From contig JALONT010000010.1 in assembly GCA_025454795.1 (NCBI GenBank), forward strand, positions 39,844-103,843: DNA of 64,000 bases. Direction: 5' to 3'. A program made the translations under genes and the position numbers. A model generated the notes under the pieces. That model saw nothing but the letters and a program-made list of their open reading frames with translations. It searched no databases and was not told the DNA's origin. Source of the stretch: Bacteroidales bacterium. Lineage in GTDB: Bacteria > Bacteroidota > Bacteroidia > Bacteroidales > VadinHA17. Every line of letters begins with the position of its first letter. The stretch's first letter is position 1. Shown piece after piece: positions 28,016 to 36,339 of this stretch.

Positions 28016-28906
28016 ATGAAAAACGATCTGTCACGACGTCAATTTATTCAGAAAAGCCTTGGTGCCGGTGTGGCTCTGGCATTTTTAAATGATCTTCCGG
28101 GACTTACGGAAAAGTCACCATCAGGAATGCATCTTGGACTGGTCACCTACCAATGGGGGCGGGACTGGGACCTGCCAACACTGATCGCAAACTGTGAAAA
28201 ATCAGGTTTGCTTGGTTTAGAACTGAGAGTTGACCATGCCCATAAGGTTGAGATAAATCTTAATGCAGCACAGAGGGCAGAGGTTAAGAAAAGATTTGCA
28301 GACAGTGCAGTGGAATGTATAGGGTATGGTGCGAACTTTGAATACCATAGTCCGGATCCGGCCAAACTCAGGGAGAATATTGAAGGGACAAAAGAATACA
28401 TAAAACTCTGTAAGGATATCGGAGCGACCGGTATTAAGGTAAAGCCAAATAATCTGCCGGCGGAAGTTCCAAGGGAAAAGACTATTGCACAAATAGCAGC
28501 TTCACTGAATGAATGCGGTAAGTTTGCACAGGATTACGGTCAGCTTGTAAGGGTTGAAGTACATGGCAGCATTACCTCGGAATTACCTGTTATGAAAGCC
28601 ATATTTGAACAGATAACCGAAAAAAATGTGAAAATGTGCTGGAACTGCAACGACCAGGATCTTCTGCCTCCCGGTCTTGAAGGGAATTTTAACAGTGTGA
28701 AGAAATGGTTTGGAGACACAGTTCATATCCGTGAACTGAACGAGGGTAACTATCCATATCAGAAGTTGTTTGATCTCTTAACCGGAATGAAGTACAAAGG
28801 ATGGATACTTCTGGAAGCAAGGACAGAACCTTCCGACAGGATTGCTGCAATGAAGGAGCAACTGGTCCTTTTTAATGAAATGCTTAAGACTTCAAAGAAA
28901 GGTTAA
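28016..28906 (+). CDS. Tat-exported sugar isomerase/epimerase-like TIM barrel (second copy)
   Basis: 296 residues with a twin-arginine signal (SRRQFIQKSLGAGVALAFL). The barrel of the xylose-isomerase-like superfamily includes GLELRVDHAHKVEINL, VRVEVHGS, CWNCNDQDL and the late GWILLEARTEP. It is only distantly similar to the protein at 24620-25603. It is the last gene of the plus-strand exported sugar cluster, 21 bp after the DUF6807 gene. Confidence 0.82.
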   Translation: MKNDLSRRQFIQKSLGAGVALAFLNDLPGLTEKSPSGMHLGLVTYQWGRDWDLPTLIANCEKSGLLGLELRVDHAHKVEINLNAAQRAEVKKRFADSAVECIGYGANFEYHSPDPAKLRENIEGTKEYIKLCKDIGATGIKVKPNNLPAEVPREKTIAQIAASLNECGKFAQDYGQLVRVEVHGSITSELPVMKAIFEQITEKNVKMCWNCNDQDLLPPGLEGNFNSVKKWFGDTVHIRELNEGNYPYQKLFDLLTGMKYKGWILLEARTEPSDRIAAMKEQLVLFNEMLKTSKKG

Positions 28907-28926
28907 TTCTTTTTTGAAATAGAGTT

Positions 28927-29541
28927 TCATTTCATATAGGGAAGAAGCAGCTTAACAATGTCCTGATGACCATTTTTTTCAGCGAAGGACAGGGCGTTGT
29001 CACCATCAATATCTTTTAGTGAAGGATCTGCTTTAAAGGTAAGAAGTATCCTTATTACATCTGTCTGACCCTCCGCTGCAGCATACATCAGGGCGGTGAA
29101 ATGGTCCTCTGCATCTGCAATATTCGGATCGGCCTGATTAGCTAAAAGCAGTTTAACTGCTGACGGATAAGGTCCTGATGAGGCAAACATTAATGCTGTT
29201 CTTCCAAGATTATCACATAGATTTATTGAAGCTCCTTTCCCTATGAGTTTTCCCATAATCTCAGTATGCCCGTTGAATGAAGCATACATTAAAGCTGTAC
29301 GACCATCCTCATCCTTTGTATTGACGTTTAATCCTTCATTCAGAATACTCATCACCTCAGCAGACTGACCATCAAATGCTGCCTGATGAATTGATATGTC
29401 TTGTAATGGTTTGATGTTACTTACAACTTCCTCGGAAGACGGGAACTGGAGTCTCTTTTTGTTTTCATTTTTAGATTTACAGCTATTGATAGCAAAAATC
29501 GGGATAAATAATACAATTAATAAATGCAACCTGAGATCCAT
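28927..29541 (-). CDS. ankyrin-repeat lipoprotein
   Basis: 204 residues. A lipoprotein signal ends in FAINSC (Cys21). After a short linker come about five ankyrin repeats (from about residue 50), including DEDGRTALMYASFNGHTEIMG, DNLGRTALMFASSG and DHFTALMYAAAEGQTDV. It is presumably surface- or periplasm-exposed and acts in protein binding. It converges on the isomerase gene with about 20 bp between them and seems to be a single-gene unit. Confidence 0.85.
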   Translation of the reverse strand: MDLRLHLLIVLFIPIFAINSCKSKNENKKRLQFPSSEEVVSNIKPLQDISIHQAAFDGQSAEVMSILNEGLNVNTKDEDGRTALMYASFNGHTEIMGKLIGKGASINLCDNLGRTALMFASSGPYPSAVKLLLANQADPNIADAEDHFTALMYAAAEGQTDVIRILLTFKADPSLKDIDGDNALSFAEKNGHQDIVKLLLPYMK

Positions 29542-29888
29542 CTTATTCTGTTTTTGGGGATAACTTCAGAATTATTCTGACGAAAATACTAAATTCTTTC
29601 AATTAGTTAGTTATCATTTATTGTCAGGTCAAATTTATTATGTCGCAAATCTTACGTTGGCAATTGGCAATGTACAGTTCCTTCCGGAGTTTGCCCATGT
29701 TAAAATCTTCCGGAAAGAAGTTATTTATTTAAGAGGTTTTTATCTCCCGGAACTCCATATTATTTTTTCTATATTTGGATTTTATTAACTCGTTATATTT
29801 TATATTTTGTTACCTGTTTATTTGAAAGATTATCTAAACAACAGATAATCAGGAGCATTTTACACTTTGTTCTGAAAGTAAATTCTTT
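29542..29888. other. 347-bp intergenic region, no gene seen
   Basis: AT-rich divergent gap between the ankyrin lipoprotein and the radical SAM gene. I see no credible reading frame, no strong terminator and no exact TAnnTTTG promoter. The best near-match is TATATTTTG near 29802-29810, with one base too many between the two halves. Promoters for both flanking genes must lie here. Confidence 0.5.
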
Positions 29889-31253
29889 ATGAAAGATATT
29901 CTTTTTACAGATGCATTAAAACTCAGACGGCCGGACGCCTTTAACGTAATGGTAAAGCCCATAGGGCCGATATGTAATTTAAATTGCACCTATTGTTATT
30001 ACCTTGAAAAGAAGAAACTTTTCCCGGGAAAGAATGACTTTCGTTTAAACGAGGAACTTTTAGAGAATTTCATTAAGCAGTACATCAATGGCCAGCAGGT
30101 GCCTGTAGTTACATTTACCTGGCAGGGGGGTGAACCAACTCTGCTGGGACTGGATTATTTTAAAAATGTTATTGAACTTCAAAAGAGATATTCAGGTGGA
30201 AAAACTATTGAAAACGCTTTTCAGACAAATGGGACAAGACTAAATGGTGACTGGTGTAAGTTCTTTACAGATAACAATATACTGGTAGGAATATCAATTG
30301 ATGGCGAAGAACATAACCATGATCGTTACAGGAAGACAAACCAGGGCGGACCAACTTTCCACAGGGCAATGAAAGGTATTGAATTACTTCATAAGCATAA
30401 GGTTGAATTCAATACCCTCAGTGTTGTAAACGACTACAATGTTCATTTTGCATCCGAAACATACAGGTTCCTGAAACGCATAGGAAGCGGGTTTATTCAA
30501 TTCCTGCCGATTGTTGAAAGAGCTGCCAATCGACCGGCAGAGGGGAGCCTGAATCTGGTTGCACCTCTCTATGGGGCCGATGCTTCAGTAACGGACTGGT
30601 CGGTTAATGCAAAAGATTTTGGCCGGTTCCTGGTTACCATTTTTAATGAGTGGGTTCGCAAGGATGTTGCAAAGTATTATGTTCAGATTTTCGATGCAAC
30701 CCTCGCAAATTATGTCGGTGAGATGCCGGGCTTATGTGTTTTTTCTGAAACATGCGGAGAAGCACTTGTAATGGAGCATAACGGAGATCTTTATTCATGC
30801 GATCATTATGTTTATCCGGAATATCTTCTTGGCAACATATCAGAGAAACCAATGGTTGATATGGTGAAATCGCAACGACAGTTTGATTTTGGAATAGATA
30901 AGCGTAATAAGCTGCCACGATATTGCCTTCAATGCGATGTCAGGTATGCCTGCCATGGTGAATGTCCAAAGCACAGGTTCATTAATACGCCCGATGGTAA
31001 ACCAGGCTTAAATTACCTGTGTGAGGGTTACAAAATATTTTTTCATCATGTTGAACCATACATGGAATTCATGGGCAGGGAGCTTAAAAATAAGCGTCCT
31101 CCTTCAAATGTCATGAACTGGATCAGAAATAAGGAGAATCAGGCTTTCAAAACCGTAATGCCGGAGAGAAATGATCCCTGCCCATGCGGAAGCGGGAAGA
31201 AGTTTAAGAACTGTTGTGCCTTGAAACCTCCCTTTAATAGCTCTTTTAATTAA
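29889..31253 (+). CDS. anaerobic sulfatase-maturase-type radical SAM/SPASM enzyme with SEC-C tail
   Basis: 454 residues. The radical SAM cluster motif is C29-x3-C33-x2-C36 (CNLNCTYCYY), followed by WQGGEPTLLG. The SPASM part carries the cysteines of the two auxiliary clusters (CVFSETCGEA, CDHYVYPEY, CLQCDVRYACHGECPKH). This layout is that of anSME, which oxidises Cys or Ser of sulfatases to formylglycine. The C-terminus adds a SEC-C zinc motif (PCPCGSGKKFKNCC, about residues 432-445). No sulfatase gene lies in the window, so its clients are elsewhere, or it modifies another peptide. Confidence 0.85.
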   Translation: MKDILFTDALKLRRPDAFNVMVKPIGPICNLNCTYCYYLEKKKLFPGKNDFRLNEELLENFIKQYINGQQVPVVTFTWQGGEPTLLGLDYFKNVIELQKRYSGGKTIENAFQTNGTRLNGDWCKFFTDNNILVGISIDGEEHNHDRYRKTNQGGPTFHRAMKGIELLHKHKVEFNTLSVVNDYNVHFASETYRFLKRIGSGFIQFLPIVERAANRPAEGSLNLVAPLYGADASVTDWSVNAKDFGRFLVTIFNEWVRKDVAKYYVQIFDATLANYVGEMPGLCVFSETCGEALVMEHNGDLYSCDHYVYPEYLLGNISEKPMVDMVKSQRQFDFGIDKRNKLPRYCLQCDVRYACHGECPKHRFINTPDGKPGLNYLCEGYKIFFHHVEPYMEFMGRELKNKRPPSNVMNWIRNKENQAFKTVMPERNDPCPCGSGKKFKNCCALKPPFNSSFN

Positions 31254-31284
31254 GGGTACCCCTGAAAATTGAATGAATGTATTG

Positions 31285-31409
31285 AATTCCATAAGTTCTT
31301 TTCTGGTTAGATTTAGTTTATACCAAACACGAAGATAAATCGGGACTTGGTTTTGCGAAGTTTTTTTGGATGCCCGTAACCAAAATGTGACTTTAATGTT
31401 GCTTTCCAT
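31285..31409 (-). pseudogene. tyrosine integrase, N-terminal remnant
   Basis: The minus frame from ATG 31409 reads MESNIKVTFWLRASKKTSQN then QVPIYLRVWYKLNLTRKE, the arm-binding N-terminus of Bacteroidota phage/ICE integrases. After about 40 residues the similarity ends, and the frame runs on antisense to the radical SAM gene. Catalytic domains are absent. Its place beside ssrA, a common integration target, suggests that it is the leftover of an integrated element. Confidence 0.6.
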
Positions 31410-31480
31410 AGTAAAATTGTTTAAAAATGAGTACTTCCGAAAGCAAGACAGGATGTGATTTTGCGAGTTTCGATTAGCAA

Positions 31481-31523
31481 ATTCTTATACAAATCGGGTT
31501 TCTGAAAATGCGTGTATAAGAAT
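31481..31523. repeat. 11-bp perfect inverted repeat upstream of the integrase remnant
   Basis: ATTCTTATACA (31481-31491) and TGTATAAGAAT (31513-31523) are separated by 21 nt. It sits in the leader of the integrase remnant, between it and the ssrA terminator. It could be a protein-binding site (excisionase, integrase arm or repressor) or part of an RNA hairpin. Confidence 0.55.
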
Positions 31524-31622
31524 AGTGCAATTATTTTCCGACAATTTCAGTGTTTTGGTGGCGGGGTCTGACGCCTTGGCGTCATGCATAAGCGTTGAAA
31601 TTGAGCGATTTGGATAGAAAGC

Positions 31623-31652
31623 AAAAAGACTCTAACTACTTGGGATAGAGTC
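31623..31652 (-). terminator. apparent original ssrA terminator
   Basis: On the minus strand GACTCTA, an 11-nt loop and TAGAGTC are followed by TTTTT. The stem begins 5 nt after the outer copy of the tmRNA 3' end (31658), the spacing expected of the native terminator. The tmRNA in use now ends 183 bp upstream of it. Confidence 0.75.
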
Positions 31653-31656
31653 CTTT

Positions 31657-31670
31657 GTGGAGCTGGCGGG
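31657..31670 (-). repeat. outer copy of the duplicated tmRNA 3' end (att-like)
   Basis: GTGGAGCTGGCGGG on the plus strand is identical to 31840-31853, the acceptor end of tmRNA. The flanking bases then diverge. Fourteen identical bases at an ssrA 3' end are typical of the direct repeat left by site-specific integration. Confidence 0.75.
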
Positions 31671-31727
31671 GGTAACTCACTGCGTTCATTGATCCCTTAA
31701 CTCCAGTCCTGCAAATAGAAAACAACC

Positions 31728-31750
31728 ACCATGCTGCGCATGGTTTTTTT
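31728..31750 (+). terminator. plus-strand hairpin terminator in the ssrA insert
   Basis: ACCATGC-TGC-GCATGGT followed by a run of Ts on the plus strand. It faces the tmRNA terminator at 31801-31820 and would stop transcripts entering ssrA from the integrase side. Confidence 0.6.
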
Positions 31751-31800
31751 GCTTTTTCGTAAACCTTACGAAAACAAGTTTTCAACGGTTTCCTCAAAGC

Positions 31801-31820
31801 AAAAACCCCCTTGCGGGGGT
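31801..31820 (-). terminator. current tmRNA terminator
   Basis: On the minus strand CCCCC-GCAA-GGGGG followed by TTTTT, about 20 nt after the tmRNA 3' end. It belongs to the insert, not to the ancestral ssrA gene. Confidence 0.85.
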
Positions 31821-31840
31821 GGTTGTTTTCTGCTTGATCG

Positions 31841-32231
31841 TGGAGCTGGCGGGAGTCGAACCCGCGTCCAAACATGGAGACCATACACTTTCTACATGCT
31901 TAGTCCTGCTTGATTTTCGTGACCTGTCAGCTGCAGAACAACCTAACCTGTCCTTATTTCCTGTTTGTTTCACCATCCGACCGGAACAATCTTCAGGCTA
32001 GCCCCGGATTGCGTGCGCCTCCGTGCCGGGTTGGATCAGGGCCTGACCGCCCGGGAAGCGTCCCGTCCGGACACATGTGCCCGGATAAAGCCTAAGCTAC
32101 TTTATTCGCTTAAGCAGCGAGAGCGTAATTAGATTCGCCTTTTGTTGTTTTGTGACACTGTTCAAGTGACGTGCCACCACACACTGCATGCTTACATACC
32201 ACCCCTCATGCTGTCAAAACCAGTCAGCCCC
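31841..32231 (-). ncRNA. ssrA: transfer-messenger RNA (tmRNA)
   Basis: About 391 nt. The 5' end GGGGCTGACTGGTTTTGACA pairs with the 3' acceptor CAGCTCCA to form the tRNA-like stem, and GGTTCGACTCCCGCC is the T arm. CCA is not encoded and must be added. The tag frame reads GGC GAA TCT AAT TAC GCT CTC GCT GCT TAA, giving GESNYALAA, close to GETNYALAA-type tags known in Bacteroidota. It rescues stalled ribosomes together with SmpB. The 3' end is duplicated at 31657-31670. Confidence 0.96.
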
Positions 32232-32439
32232 AAATGAATGGTATTCAAACTATAAAGATACTCAAAAAACACTATTTGCGGAAATTATTACACAAAAACC
32301 GGACCATATTGAAGTACTTTTACAATACTCGAGAATGAAAATCAACATAAATGCACAAAATATGCTCCAAAGTTGGTAACTTTAAGCAATACGGTGGATC
32401 CGGGATTAAAACAATGAAAAAGTATAAAATTCAAATCTA

Positions 32440-33684
32440 ATGATTAATCAAAGAATCAGATTTCTGGCGGCCTTTCTATTTCTTGTAATAAGCTCATGCA
32501 ACCCATCCGCCAGGAAAGGAATAACGGTGGTATTTCCAGATGTTAGCGGACCTGTACAGATCACTGATAACAACAAAGAACACCTTTTTGCGAGTTATTA
32601 CGGGATTAACTCTTTTGATGGTACAGAACGTTATGTTACTGTTCTGGAAACGATTATAAAAAACAGGCTTCCTGATGTGAATGATCCTGCAACGCTGGGA
32701 CTCGTCGATCTGACAACTTACAATTTCATCCCGCTGGCACAAACACATGCATGGAATTTTCAGCAGGGCTGCATGGCTCACTGGCTGGCAACATCTCCCG
32801 ATTCGTTGATTATTTACAACGATTTCAGGAATGGGAAATATGTTTCAGTTATTATGAATGTTCACACAAAAAAAGAGATAAGAACAATTCCTTACCCGGT
32901 CAGTGCTGTCTCTCCTGATGGCAGGGAAGCGCTCAGCATTAACTTTTCAAGACTCAGGCTCACCCGTCCCGATTATGGTTACGGAGGAGATGGTCAGGAT
33001 GCCAGGAAAGAGATCCCTCTGCCATATGATGACGGGTTGTTCCTTATTAATCTTGAAACCGGCATATCAGAACTTCTTATTTCCTATGAACAGGTGAAAG
33101 ATTTAATACCACCAGTCAGCGAAGGGAGTATAGCATGGTTTAATCATACTCTTTTCAGCAGGGAAGGCTCAAAAATATTCTGGCTTTCCCGTCAGATGGA
33201 TAACAAAACCAGGATTACTACATCTCTTACCGTGAACCGGGATGGAACCAACCTGCAGCGATGTTTTCCTGATAACTGGGGAGGCTCTCATTACGACTGG
33301 CTGAATGATGATGAATTGATGATAACCTGCAACTGGGAAGGAAAGCAATATGCCCATGTATTGTTTACCGTTGGAGAAAAAAATTATAAGAGACTGGGGA
33401 AGGGATTGCTTGATTATGACGGACACGGGACATTCTCTCCTGATCAGAGATGGATGGTTACGGATACATACCCGGGAGGAGGAATGAGAGAGCAGAAGAT
33501 ATACCTCATGGATATGAAAACAGAAGCTGTATTACCTCTCGGAAGGTATGTGCAGCCACCTGAATTCACAGGGTTCTGGCGTTGCGACATCCATTGCCGG
33601 TGGAGCCCGGGAGCTAAGAAGATAGGATTTAATTCAACACATACAGGAAGCAGACAGGTATATATCTTCAATTTATCACTGTAA
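32440..33684 (+). CDS. TolB/oligogalacturonate-lyase-like beta-propeller lipoprotein
   Basis: 414 residues with a lipoprotein signal ending LVISSC (Cys20). Repeated propeller-blade motifs are visible (AVSPDGREAL, LFSREGSKIFWLSR, GTFSPDQRWMVTDTYP, RWSPGAKKIGFNSTHTGSRQVYIF). The SHYDWLNDDELMIT and YDGHGTFSPD segments recall the PL22 oligogalacturonide-lyase propeller, which has a His-rich metal site. Activity is uncertain: it could be a lyase for oligogalacturonides or only a binding propeller. It is followed 21 bp later by the dehydrogenase-like gene. Confidence 0.7.
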   Translation: MINQRIRFLAAFLFLVISSCNPSARKGITVVFPDVSGPVQITDNNKEHLFASYYGINSFDGTERYVTVLETIIKNRLPDVNDPATLGLVDLTTYNFIPLAQTHAWNFQQGCMAHWLATSPDSLIIYNDFRNGKYVSVIMNVHTKKEIRTIPYPVSAVSPDGREALSINFSRLRLTRPDYGYGGDGQDARKEIPLPYDDGLFLINLETGISELLISYEQVKDLIPPVSEGSIAWFNHTLFSREGSKIFWLSRQMDNKTRITTSLTVNRDGTNLQRCFPDNWGGSHYDWLNDDELMITCNWEGKQYAHVLFTVGEKNYKRLGKGLLDYDGHGTFSPDQRWMVTDTYPGGGMREQKIYLMDMKTEAVLPLGRYVQPPEFTGFWRCDIHCRWSPGAKKIGFNSTHTGSRQVYIFNLSL

Positions 33685-33705
33685 TGCACAACCCTGTACC
33701 ACAGT

Positions 33706-34923
33706 ATGGAAAAGAAGCTGAAAATAGGGATACTGAGGGAAACCAAAAACCCTCCCGACAGAAGGGTCCCTTTAACCCCTCCTCAGATCATCGCTCTGAA
33801 GGAGCTGTACCCTTTCATTGAATTTATTGTTCAGCCAAGCGATTACAGGTGCTATTCAAATGATGAATATAAATACCTGGAGATTACTCTGAAGGAGGAC
33901 CTTCACGATTGCGACTTCCTTATGGGCGTAAAAGAGCCAGATAAAAGAACACTTTTACACGATAAAACTTATTTGCTCTTTGCTCATGTAGCAAAAAAAC
34001 AGATTCATAATCAGACAATGTTCAGGGAAATGGCAGAGAAAAGAATAAGACTTATTGATTATGAATATCTTATATCTGAAAAAGGTGAAAGAGTTGTAGC
34101 TTTTGGCCGCTGGGCAGGCATCGTTGGAACTTATAACGGATTAAGGGCCAGGGGAATCAAAACCAACGGATTTAAGCTAAAACCTGCATACCAGTGTCAC
34201 GACCTTGACGAAATGTGGGCGGGGCTCAGACTTATCGGGCTAAAACCGGGACTAAAGATCCTTATAACAGGAGAAGGACGTGTGGCGCACGGAGCATTGG
34301 AAACTCTCAATATCTGTAACATCGTTCAGGTCGAACCAGATGAATTTCTCTCCCGTGAATTTGATGTCCCGGTCGTTTGCCAGATTGGTCCGGAATACTA
34401 TACAAGACATAAAAACCGGGAGAAGTTCAGCTTCAGTCATTTTACAAAACATCCTGAAGAATATGAATCAGCATTCCTCCCTTTTACCATGGTTACCGAT
34501 ATTCTAATAACTGGCCATTACTGGGATCCGGGATCACCTGTCTTCTTTACAAAGGAGGATATGAAAAAGCCTGAATTCAGGATCTCCGTAATTGCTGATA
34601 TTAGTTGTGATGTCAACGGACCAATACCCTCAACCTTAAGAGCCTCAACTATTTCAGATCCGTTTTACGGATATAATCCCTTCCTGGAAATTGAAGAACC
34701 TGCATTTGTCCGGCCTTCAAATATTACTGTTATGTCAATAGATAACCTTCCGGGAGAGCTTCCCAGGGATGCTTCACTTGATTTTGGCAGGCAGCTGATG
34801 CATAATGCATTGCACGATCTTCTGTCAGGCACTGAAAGCCCTGTGATCGAACGTGCCACCATCCTGAAATCCGGAAAGCTGACCCCTGGGTTCAATTACC
34901 TTTCTGATTACCTGAATCCCTGA
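33706..34923 (+). CDS. saccharopine/alanine-dehydrogenase-like protein
   Basis: 405 residues. The N-terminus KIGILRETKNPPDRRVPLTP is that of the AlaDH/PNT family. GLKILITGEGRVAHGALETL is the nucleotide-binding motif, and FGRWAGIVGTYNGLRARG is reminiscent of lysine-forming saccharopine dehydrogenase. It lacks the usual alanine-dehydrogenase length and ending. The substrate is unknown; amino-acid oxidation or reductive coupling in the cytoplasm is likely. A GC-rich tandem repeat follows its stop directly. Confidence 0.7.
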   Translation: MEKKLKIGILRETKNPPDRRVPLTPPQIIALKELYPFIEFIVQPSDYRCYSNDEYKYLEITLKEDLHDCDFLMGVKEPDKRTLLHDKTYLLFAHVAKKQIHNQTMFREMAEKRIRLIDYEYLISEKGERVVAFGRWAGIVGTYNGLRARGIKTNGFKLKPAYQCHDLDEMWAGLRLIGLKPGLKILITGEGRVAHGALETLNICNIVQVEPDEFLSREFDVPVVCQIGPEYYTRHKNREKFSFSHFTKHPEEYESAFLPFTMVTDILITGHYWDPGSPVFFTKEDMKKPEFRISVIADISCDVNGPIPSTLRASTISDPFYGYNPFLEIEEPAFVRPSNITVMSIDNLPGELPRDASLDFGRQLMHNALHDLLSGTESPVIERATILKSGKLTPGFNYLSDYLNP

Positions 34924-34950
34924 CGCCCGTTGCCCGACGCCCGACACCAG

Positions 34951-35022
34951 CCGCACACCGGTCGCCGCATGCCGCACGCCGCACACCGCATGCCGCACAC
35001 CGGTCGCCGCATGCCGCACGCC
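34951..35022. repeat. GC-rich tandem repeat, period about 42 bp
   Basis: Two identical 30-bp copies (34951-34980 and 34993-35022), rich in CCGCACACCG and GCCGCATGCC, are separated by a 12-bp partial copy. The flanks from about 34923 are degenerate versions. The base composition is far more GC-rich than the surroundings. The apparent reading frames through it are repeat artefacts. Confidence 0.85.
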
Positions 35023-35077
35023 GCCCTTTTCTATTCCATTCTATTTTACTAAATTTGTCACTTGTAATATCTGACAG

Positions 35078-36211
35078 ATGAGAATAATAATAATAGGTAC
35101 TGCACACCCTTACAGGGGAGGATTAGCCTCTTATATTGAGCGGCTTACCCGGCAGTTCCAGGCGGAAGAACATCTGTCCGAGATTTTTACATTCACCCTT
35201 CAGTATCCGGGATTTCTTTTCCCGGGAAAGACTCAGTTTACAGATAGTCCTGCACCAAAAGATATTAAAATAACCAGGTTGCTGAATTCAATTAATCCAT
35301 TTAATTGGATAAGAACAGGTTTCCGGATAAGAAAAGAGAAGCCCGACATCCTGGTGGTAAAGTACTGGCATCCTTTCATGTCTCCATGCTTTGGAACAAT
35401 TGCAAGGATAGCAAAGAGGAATAACCGGACCAGGGTGATCTGTATCTTTGATAATGTGATACCTCACGAAAAGAGTTTCATTGACAGGTTCCTGACAAAT
35501 TATTTTACGAGAAGCATAGATGGAGCCATTGTAATGTCGCGCAGTGTAGGTGAGGACCTGAGGTCCTTCCGGATGAATATTCCGGTAGCATTCAATCCGC
35601 ACCCTTTGTTTGATAACTACGGATCAATTATTTCTCATGAAAAAGCATTGCAGGAGCTCAATCTGTCTCCTGAATTTTCATACCTTCTTTTCTTTGGATT
35701 TATCAGGGCATATAAAGGACTCGACCTCCTGCTGGAGGCTTTTGCGGATAAGAGGCTAAGAAACAGGAAACTGAAACTGATTGTTGCAGGTGAGTTTTAT
35801 GAAAGTGATACACTTTATAAAGAAATCATAAAGAAGCATGAAATCATAAATGAAGTATTCCTGTACGACAGGTTTATAAGGGAAGATGAAGTGGCTGCGT
35901 TTTTCTGCGCTGCAGACCTTGTTGTTCAGCCGTACAGGAGTGCAACCCAGAGCGGAGTTACCCAGATAGCCTATCATTTCGAAAAGCCTATGCTGGTCAC
36001 TGATGTGGGAGGTCTGAGTGAGATCGTCCCTGACGGTAAATGCGGTTACGTTGTTAAACCCGAACCAGCAGCAATTGCTGAGGCAATCAATGACTTTTTT
36101 GTCAACAACAGGAATGAACAGTTTACAAAAGGAATCCGGGAAGGGAAACAGAAATTCACCTGGGATAAACTAACCAAATCAATATTTGATATCTACAATA
36201 CTATTAAATAA
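35078..36211 (+). CDS. family 4 glycosyltransferase
   Basis: 377 residues with a GT-B fold. The N-terminal glycine-rich loop is [14 protein letters not shown]; the C-terminal domain has [39 protein letters not shown] and [11 protein letters not shown], the nucleotide-sugar-binding segments of GT4. It precedes the heptose genes in the same direction, so it may transfer the heptose they make into a surface glycan or an S-layer or glycoprotein glycan. The acceptor is unknown. Confidence 0.85.
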   Translation: MRIIIIGTAHPYRGGLASYIERLTRQFQAEEHLSEIFTFTLQYPGFLFPGKTQFTDSPAPKDIKITRLLNSINPFNWIRTGFRIRKEKPDILVVKYWHPFMSPCFGTIARIAKRNNRTRVICIFDNVIPHEKSFIDRFLTNYFTRSIDGAIVMSRSVGEDLRSFRMNIPVAFNPHPLFDNYGSIISHEKALQELNLSPEFSYLLFFGFIRAYKGLDLLLEAFADKRLRNRKLKLIVAGEFYESDTLYKEIIKKHEIINEVFLYDRFIREDEVAAFFCAADLVVQPYRSATQSGVTQIAYHFEKPMLVTDVGGLSEIVPDGKCGYVVKPEPAAIAEAINDFFVNNRNEQFTKGIREGKQKFTWDKLTKSIFDIYNTIK

Positions 36212-36272
36212 CTTACTATCACAACTATATTCAAGTTATTAATTATTCTTCATTTTTTTTATTTTTATTTTT

Positions 36273-36334
36273 ATCTTTTATCTTTTATCTTTTATCTTTT
36301 ATCTTTTATCTTTTATCTTTTATCTTTTATCTTT
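36273..36334. repeat. 7-bp tandem repeat (ATCTTTT)n just upstream of hddA
   Basis: Eight full ATCTTTT units plus a partial one end 6 bp before the hddA ATG. The array is on the coding strand in the 5' untranslated or promoter region. Copy number of such arrays changes by slippage, so it could tune expression of the downstream heptose genes. This is inference. Confidence 0.85.
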
Positions 36335-36339
36335 CTTAT

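Larger units (their letters stand above)
31657..31839. mobile_element. 183-bp quasi-palindromic insert in the ssrA 3' end
   Basis: The insert lies between two 14-bp direct repeats of the tmRNA end. A perfect 14-bp inverted pair AGAAAACAACCACC occurs at 31717-31730 (plus) and 31818-31831 (minus). Inside each arm is an intrinsic terminator pointing inward. Between them TTTTCGTAA / TTACGAAAA (31754-31774) forms a third hairpin. The interior thus reads almost the same on both strands. No protein frame is credible. It may be a non-autonomous satellite mobilised by a tyrosine integrase, or the deletion scar of a larger element. Confidence 0.55.

Noticed and set aside
31841..31870. A separate tRNA gene ending in GGTTCGACTCCCGCCAGCTCCA
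   Set aside because: The T arm and acceptor belong to the tmRNA; there is no anticodon arm beside it.
31636..32095. Several short frames on both strands across ssrA
   Set aside because: They lie in the tmRNA gene and its palindromic insert and are chance frames.
34825..35107. Minus frames with repeated RHAATGVRHA-like residues
   Set aside because: They are translations of the 42-bp-period DNA repeat.
36273..36334. Possible CRISPR-like array
   Set aside because: Units are 7 bp with no spacers; it is a simple tandem repeat. No cas genes occur in the window.
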